Source: Dastarcus helophoroides
Lineage: Eukaryota; Arthropoda; Insecta; Coleoptera; Bothrideridae
Assembly (NCBI GenBank): GCA_028583605.1
Contig: CM053329.1
Coordinates: forward strand, 10,092,501 to 10,156,500
DNA length: 64,000 bases
Reading direction: 5' to 3'
Of this stretch, positions 57,468-64,000 are shown piece after piece. The notes beneath the pieces are model-generated. The model saw only the letters and a list, made by a program, of their open reading frames with translations. It ran no database searches and was not told the origin of the DNA. The number at the start of each line of letters is the position of its first letter. Position 1 is the first letter of the stretch. Made by a program: the position numbers and the translations under genes.

Positions 57468-59510
57468 TTAGTTATGCACAAAATCCTCTCGAAATTGATT
57501 TGCATGAGTTTGCTGTTTTGATATTTTTCGGTAGTTTGCAATAAATCGAATGTCAAAGTTCCAATATTTGGAAATTAATTAAGCTAGGGAGAAACTTCTC
57601 GAATAGGATTCGTATAAATTTAATAACTGAAAGCACAGGCACACTGACATAAAAGCAATAAATGCAAGAATTTTATGTCCATTCTTTTATACGATAGGAA
57701 CAAGGATTAGTATTATGCCAAACAAAACTAGTAATAATATTTCGGAATATATAGGTAATGTATTCTCGAAAGTCATTAAAATCGTTGGTGGTAATTCTAT
57801 TCCGTTACTAGCATAGCACTCCTTGATAAAAACAAAGTGTAATAAAAGGCTCATCTATAAACAACCGAGAAGAAAAATTGTTCCCATTACAATATAATTT
57901 ATTGATTTTCATACCGTTTAATATCCTGTTTTACATATGCAGGCGAGAAAACAATAAAGATATAAAATGCTTTGATTTTTAAGAGACAACAGTGGTGTCC
58001 AATAAGGGCCTATCTAGCATTTAAAGTCAAGAAATAAAATAGCTTAAAATGTATATTACATTCCAAATGAAGATAGGTTCCTTTGTGGGGAAGAGGATGT
58101 TTGCTTTTCCTCTAAAACTCTAAAGAGTACCTTAGTGTCTTGCCGAAAGACATTTGAGTTTTTTATTTAAGTATGAAGTCTACCCTATTAGAAACATCAT
58201 CCCAAATGAAGAAAGTTGTACAGGTAATTTTTGAATGAGTAAATTTGCGAGATAATCAAATGAAAACAGCAAAAATTCTGCTACAAAAATTATTAAAGCA
58301 ATGTCCAATGATTTGAAAGTGTTTAAATGCCTAACAAGAATACGATATTTTAAGGTTAAATCCGTTGAATTTGCATTTAAAATTTTGAATAAAAATCTAA
58401 TAAAAATTTCAGTTTAGTTTTTTCGTTAAAAAGTGAAAATTAAAATAGATGTTTGAATTTCAGGAAACAGTTTAAATATCAAAAAACTCTGAATTTATAA
58501 ATAAATCAAGTTTAAACCCAAAATTTCGAGATTAAAACTGAAATTTCCTAACAATTAAGATGGTCTTGAAAATAAATTTAAAACTTAGTCGAAAGACTTT
58601 GTTATCGAAAAACGTTTAAAAAAGTTTCGTGGTAAAAAAAAGAGTATACTTAATTTACAAAAAGAGAAACTAAAATTTCTACAAAAGTAATAAAAGTAAA
58701 ATAGAAAAAAAGCAAAATGGTCTTACAGGTGTAGAGGCTAAATTTTGAGAAAAAATGGTTCTATAAAAAATCCACAATACCAAAATTTGTTAAAAAAAAT
58801 CTTAGAAATTTCGATAAAATTAAAATTTTTATAAAGAATAGGCATTTTGACAGTAAAGTAGAAATTTCCATAAAAAACCCGAGTTTTCGACTTTACACAA
58901 TAGATTTCGAAAAAGTCGAAATTTCGCTACTAATATGTTTGTCTAAGATTCCCAGATTTGTACTGCTTGGAGTCCACACTTAATTTGTTGCGTCACTGAA
59001 TGTTGGTAGTTTAAAAATTGAAATATACAACTTTTGAGTAAGTTTTTTTTTTGCTCTAATTTATATTTTTTTCTAAAATTAATTTTTCGAAAACTGCTTT
59101 AATCCTAAAAGGTTCACTTTTTTCTCGAAACTAAAAGGACTTTTTTTATGAGTTTAATGTCTTTCTTTCAAAGCTTCTTCTAAAATTCACCCTTTGAATA
59201 CTAGCTTTTCTACATATTCAGTTTCCAACTTCAAATTGCTTTTTTTAGAAATATTCCCTTTTGACATTTTGACCAGAAATATCGGCTTTTTTTGACATTT
59301 CGTAAAAATTTATTGTTCGTAACTTTGTTATCTCAAAATTCATTCAAATATTTATCAGTTTTTACAAAATTATGCTCTTAAACTAGAAAATCCCAGCTTA
59401 GGAATTTGAATTGTAATTCTATTTTGATAATTGAAATTTTTAACCCTTACTTTGCGGAATTCTTCAATATACATAACTATTAAACTTTATTAACGATTAA
59501 AACAACAAGA
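57468..59510. other. No gene; low-complexity from about 58.3 kb
   Basis: 57.5-58.25 kb is unremarkable AT-rich DNA. 58.3-59.45 kb is AAATTTCGA-type low complexity. Confidence 0.5.
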
Positions 59511-60550
59511 GACAAGAATTCAGATTAGACGGAATATTCGTGGGAGTCCGTGCTCTATGGAGCTTGTTGGCATAACAACGGCTAAACAAACTTCTGGTAT
59601 AACCGTCGATGATGCTGAGAAGCGAATCCAGGTTTGGTCATAGCAAATATTTATAAAAACATCGTGGAACTTTTAATATCTGTTGTTGTTTGAATCGCTA
59701 ACAAAGCTTAATAGTTATGAATCCTATTTGGAGTTAAAACTTAGGTCCTGAGGAAGGCATCTGCCACCACCAACTTTACAGAGTTCTAGATACAGTGATC
59801 AGATGCATCTGTTGTGTTCACTATCAAATGTCACTAGCGCTGGGTGCCTTGATAAGGATTTCACGAAGATTTCTAAATCAGAGAATTTCTGTTGTTGTGT
59901 ATGGCTGCTTTTGTAAACTGTGTAACCAATCAAAAGATTTGGATAGTAATTGCCTGTAATTATTCATTATAAAGAATTACAGATCTTATTTTGGATGGTA
60001 AGTATGAGGTTCATAAAAAACAGTATCAGTGTTATTATGAATTTTCTTAAATAGTCCTAGTGATGGCGCCTTCATCCACGCAATTACCACCACCAGGTCC
60101 CTTTTGTGGTGGCATACCTCCGATCATAAGTGTCTATGGAAAGCAAAGCGAGTTGGCCAAGAAAGTGATCTAGAAGGATGCAAAAGCTCCCACATCAGTT
60201 CTATTCAATTCTGACGCAGCAGGATCACATTGAATAGTTCCAGTTGAGCTAGACGTTGTTTAAGAAATTGAGTTAGATATTGAAGAAGAAGATACAGAAT
60301 CAGACGAACACGGGAATGAAGATGAAGACAATTATGATAACATTCCGTTGTGAGTATTGACAGAACGATTGTAGTCAACATAGGAAAAAATTAGAAAGAA
60401 CATGAAAAATACTTGTCGTCATCAGAAATAGCTTTCAATTCACCGGCACATAATGACAGTGGTGGACATGTATCCAGTCTAAATAGTGCGAAGTCCACTT
60501 CTGCTTATTAAAATTTAGGAATTGTTTAAAAATGTTCCACTGCAATTCAA
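59511..60550 (+). other. Possible decayed coding relic, unidentified
   Basis: Less AT-rich DNA with partial plus frames: SPCSMELVGITTAKQTSGIT.. near 59.56 kb, SLLWWHTSDHKCLWKAKRVG near 60.1 kb and an acidic piece LDIEEEDTESDEHGNEDEDN near 60.27-60.33 kb. Stops separate them. No family recognised; a processed pseudogene or transposon is possible. Confidence 0.3.
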
Positions 60551-63500
60551 GTTGAAATATATTATTTTCGTTAAAAAAAACCAGTTTTTATTTTTATCTT
60601 TATCTTACCTGTGAACCTGCTGGTGACATTTGTCACATTTTCCTGGTTCCTATACCAGTATACCACTACTGAGAACCACCTAAATTTTGATGAGGCAAAT
60701 ATTGAGATGGTAACGATTAAAAATGGCGAAAAAATTAAATTTTGAAAGTCCAAAAATTCAAGGCTGAAGGGGTCAAATAAGAAAATCAAATAAAATTCGA
60801 ATTAACTTATAGTATTGTGGTCAGGCCCGCAACCAGGCTTTTTTTGGGGAATGGGGGAAGGCTGCGATCCTTCTGCTAAAGCTACCTAGTCTTTTTGTGT
60901 GCGTTTAAGTTAGAGATAAGAAGCCACGTTCCAATACTACTTTACTATTAATATTATTATTGTACACAAGTATACCAAAATATAAAAAAGATGCACTAAA
61001 AACAATTCTAGAGTCTGACATTCTGACAAAGTAATTAAATTTTCTTTAATTATTGTTATGACCCACCCAGTCCCATTTAAGTTTTGCCTGCTATTGTAAC
61101 GCAGGACAATTGAATCATGTTGCTTATTTATCTTAATTTAATTTCTAAATAAAAACAGATGTGTAAGATGATAAAATTACTCCAAAGATATTCCTTTTCA
61201 AAAATTTATCTTTCAACTGTCTTCTATAACCTGCACTTGTGCATGAAAAATGCTTCCAGAAAGTGCTCTACTTAAAGACACAGTTTGAAGTCAGATGGAG
61301 AAAAATCTTTTTTTTTAATTTTTTTCGAATTTCGATTAAATTTATAATCTTAACTTTTATCTCAAATTTAAAGTTTGCACCCAAACATTTGGAATTTGGA
61401 TATTCTTCTAAATTCTGGAAAAATAGATGTTTTGTTTAAGTTCAAGTTTCCTCCTAGTGTTCAAATCTTTTTCTAACTGGCGACAACTTCAATTCCTACG
61501 TTTTTTATTTTGGGCAATCTTAAAATTTTAAAGTTTTGTAGAATTATTGTTGCTACCTGCATTTGCAATGTCGAAATGCATTTGATTCTTGCGAATTTCG
61601 AAAAAAAATTTTTGCTATATGTTTATTTATTGTTTTTTTTAAGTTTTACCTTTAATTTCAAACTTTCGACATTTTTTTGAAAATTGTCAATTTAAATTAG
61701 ATTTTCTGTTAAATGTAAACTATGTTAATACTTTTTTTTCTCAAAATTCGGAATTTAAAATTTTGGTATTTACTTCAAACGTCAAATATTTTTTTAAACT
61801 TCGATTTTTTCTAAAAGCCTGAAAATTTCGCAAATTTTTTTGTGAAATATGTCAGATATCGAAATATTGAACTTAAAGTTGAGTTTTTTGAATTTGGAAT
61901 TTTAATTCGAAATGTCTAGAAAAGTCTACATTTTGTATGGACGAAGTCGTTTTGGAAAAAGTTTAATAACAACCGAGCTTATACCTAAAAATAACCAACT
62001 GAATTCATTTAACAAACATTTCTGAAAATATTACCTTTTTTTAGAAATTTTGAATTTCCGAACAAAAATTGGAATATTTTGTTAGCTCTTAACAAATTTA
62101 CCTGTTCGAACTCAACATTTTTAGTTTTTAAAATTTAAATTTTAGAAATAAGTTGACATTTAGAAAAACTGTTTAAATCCGAAAAAAAAAGAAACCATAA
62201 TTTTTGGAAAAAAGGGTTAATTCAAAATTTTCTAAAAAAATTTCTAATTTCCAAAAAATAAAATCTATTAACAAAAACTAGATATTAACACTTAACATTT
62301 TGTCTTGAAACATAATTCAAAAAAGTAACTTTGATATTTCCTGAAATTTTTAGTGTTTCAAAATGGCCAGGGAATTTTTTTTAATTAAATGCCAAAAAAA
62401 AATCAAAATATTTTAAAAAATTCTGAATTTTCAACCAGTGCTAATTTAAAAATTTTAAAAAACAAACTACAGTCATTAGACTAATTTTTTTTCAAAATTT
62501 TGACTTTAATTTTGGTATCTTTAAACTCGTCGTAAAAAGTCGTGAAGTTTTTCTAAAAATATGAATTTTAAGTTGAAATATCGTAATTAAAAGTAAAAAT
62601 AATCTTATTAATTAATTAAAGTTGAAATTTAATAACTAAGATAGAAATGTCAATGTTCTTTTGAAAGTTTTCACTTGGAAGTCAAATTTTGGAGAAAAAA
62701 GTCTAATTTTTAAAATCATAATCGAATTATAAACAAATTAACTTTATAACAAAAAATTTCGACATTTTTTTATTATGAAGTTCAAACCTTATAAATTTCG
62801 AATTAAACTGATGGGTTAAAGTTATTAAAAAAATATCTTGATTTTCCAGTTTAGAAATGCTCAAGTTTTGTATAAAATACAAAATTTGTAAAAGATTTGA
62901 CATTTTAGACATTTTTTTTTAAGTTCAATCGACAATTATGACTTATAACAGATTCTTAATTTTTAGTAAAGAGCCAAAAATTGACAATTTTATTCAAATC
63001 GAATTTAAAATTTAAATTTTTAAATCCAAAAACTGTAAATATATTACCACAAAATCCAAGTTTTTCTCAAAATTTCGTGTTAAATCTTGAAAGATCGCTT
63101 CTATAAATTTTCAGTTTTTCTTAAAATTTAGTTTTCCTATTAAATGGGGAGTTTAAGCTTGAAAAACCTGAAAATTTGACATTTTTTTAATAAAACTTAA
63201 AACGTGACATTAAAATTTCAAAGAAAAGGAAGAAATTTCAAGAAAAGTTTAAATTTTTTTAGAAACGAAATCTCAGATTTAAAAGTCAAAATTTCGGAAA
63301 AAATTCGAATGAGTTTAAGGTAAAAATTTTAGGATTTAAGGTGAAAATTCATTCATGAACTCGAAATTTTAAGAACTTCTTCATTTTAGAATTTATACTT
63401 TTTCTGAATATCCCGAGTATAACCTAAAGTCTATTTTTTTTTTAATTTCGATTGAAAGTTCAAAATGTGTTTCTTGTTAGTTGTGAATTTTGGCCTGTTA

Positions 63501-63580
63501 ATGCATTTTTTAAAATTACTTTACCTTTTTATTGCCTTGTTCAGCTTTTCGTTTTTGCCTAATTTAACATTTTACTCACC
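60551..63580. other. AT-rich, mostly low-complexity DNA without recognisable gene
   Basis: 61.3-63.5 kb is another AAATTTCGA-type block. 60.83-60.91 kb is a short G-rich island (GGGGAATGGGGG). Confidence 0.5.
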
Positions 63581-63689
63581 TTTTTATCTTGTTTGATTGT
63601 GGTTCAAATCCGGTATCTAATAATAAAGAAATGGCGCCAAAGAATAAAAAAAATCCTTGCACTTTAGTACAAAAACAAATTGATCCATT

Positions 63690-63835
63690 AAAATGTTGTT
63701 TAAAAAGGGCGCACGTCTGGAAAATTCAGTTCTATATAGCGTGCAGCCAAGAAACTTCTGGGGGGCTGCAGCCCTCCAGCAGCTCCCTGGTTACGAGCCT
63801 GAGAGCGGTGAAGCTTTGCTGGGCACTGGTGCTTA
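63690..63835. mobile_element. GC-rich repeat fragment, possible DNA-transposon end
   Basis: A sharp GC-rich island (GGGGGGCTGCAGCCCTCCAG, then CTCCCTGGTTACGAGCCTGA) ends in TTTGCTGGGCACTG at 63823-63832, resembling a hAT-type CAGTGCCC terminus. The other end was not found. Overlapping open frames in this island are not convincing genes. Confidence 0.35.
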
Positions 63836-64000
63836 TTTTAACGTATTTTTCTTCATTTGCCAATTACATCCAATGTCGATAATTGGGCTCTAACTTGACT
63901 TTACTTAACATACAAAATAAGGAATGCTATCAATCGTTGTTCATAAAGGTCTTGGTTTTGATTTTCTCTTGAAGTAATGAGCAGTGCAATACGGAGGGTA

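Noticed and set aside
63601..63612. Box B-like GGTTCAAATCC suggesting a tRNA
   Set aside because: No box A at a suitable distance and no cloverleaf can be drawn.
63589..63893. Overlapping 97- and 66-codon plus frames as genes
   Set aside because: They run through a GC-rich repeat fragment with a transposon-like end and have no recognisable domain.

Overview
The window looks like a euchromatic stretch of an AT-rich insect nuclear genome. The evidence is spliced coding exons, a recognisable stripe/EGR-type zinc-finger gene, and a dense population of arthropod-type transposable elements (CR1-like and RTE-like LINEs, an RNase H-bearing LINE, a Penelope-like element, mariner, Tc1-like remnants, hAT MITEs, a probable solo LTR and many foldback elements). 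A beetle would fit, but the sequence does not prove the order.

Layout. 1-4319 is sequence upstream of the first visible exon, probably an intron of the same gene, carrying old repeats. 4320-4797 and 11048-11961 are two coding exons of a plus-strand stripe/EGR homologue separated by a 6.25-kb intron. The second exon holds the three C2H2 fingers, the C-terminal tail and the stop codon, but one extra base in finger 1 breaks the frame. Upstream coding exon(s) lie outside the window. The intron is filled by low-complexity DNA built from AAATTTCGA-like words, partly organised as a ~542-bp higher-order tandem repeat, and by RTE-like debris. About 17-19.6 kb resembles long 3' UTR or proximal downstream DNA, with several AATAAA signals. 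No second host gene could be recognised.

19.7-28.7 kb is a cluster of foldback elements sharing TATA-C(A/C)GG termini. One has perfect 324-bp arms and sits inside a Penelope-like element remnant, whose inverted partner copy preserves the empty site. 31.2-35.6 kb holds a CR1-like LINE and a Tc1-like remnant with terminal inverted repeats. 36.5-41.1 kb holds an inverted pair of repeats with a hammerhead-ribozyme candidate, a (CTT)n tract, a solo LTR, two Penelope-type terminal fragments and a hAT MITE. 42.4-46.8 kb holds a MITE, a 129-codon ORF of unknown identity, an RTE-like LINE 3' half and a second hAT MITE. 49.7-53.5 kb is a three-layer nest: a foldback element encoding a CXC-domain protein, inside a mariner, inside a CR1-like LINE tail. 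54.6-57.5 kb holds a LINE endonuclease remnant and two adjacent sibling palindromes. The rest is AT-rich low-complexity or unrecognised DNA.

The most interesting signal is not a protein gene. Three unrelated repeat families carry a CUGANGA ... GAA core with a hairpin between the boxes and flanking stem-I complementarity, i.e. hammerhead-ribozyme-like architecture. In one family it lies in Penelope-type terminal repeats, where hammerheads are known; in another it lies in a ~376-bp unit that also occurs as a tandem dimer, reminiscent of retrozyme-like non-autonomous retroelements. All structures were read by eye; no alignment or folding program was run.
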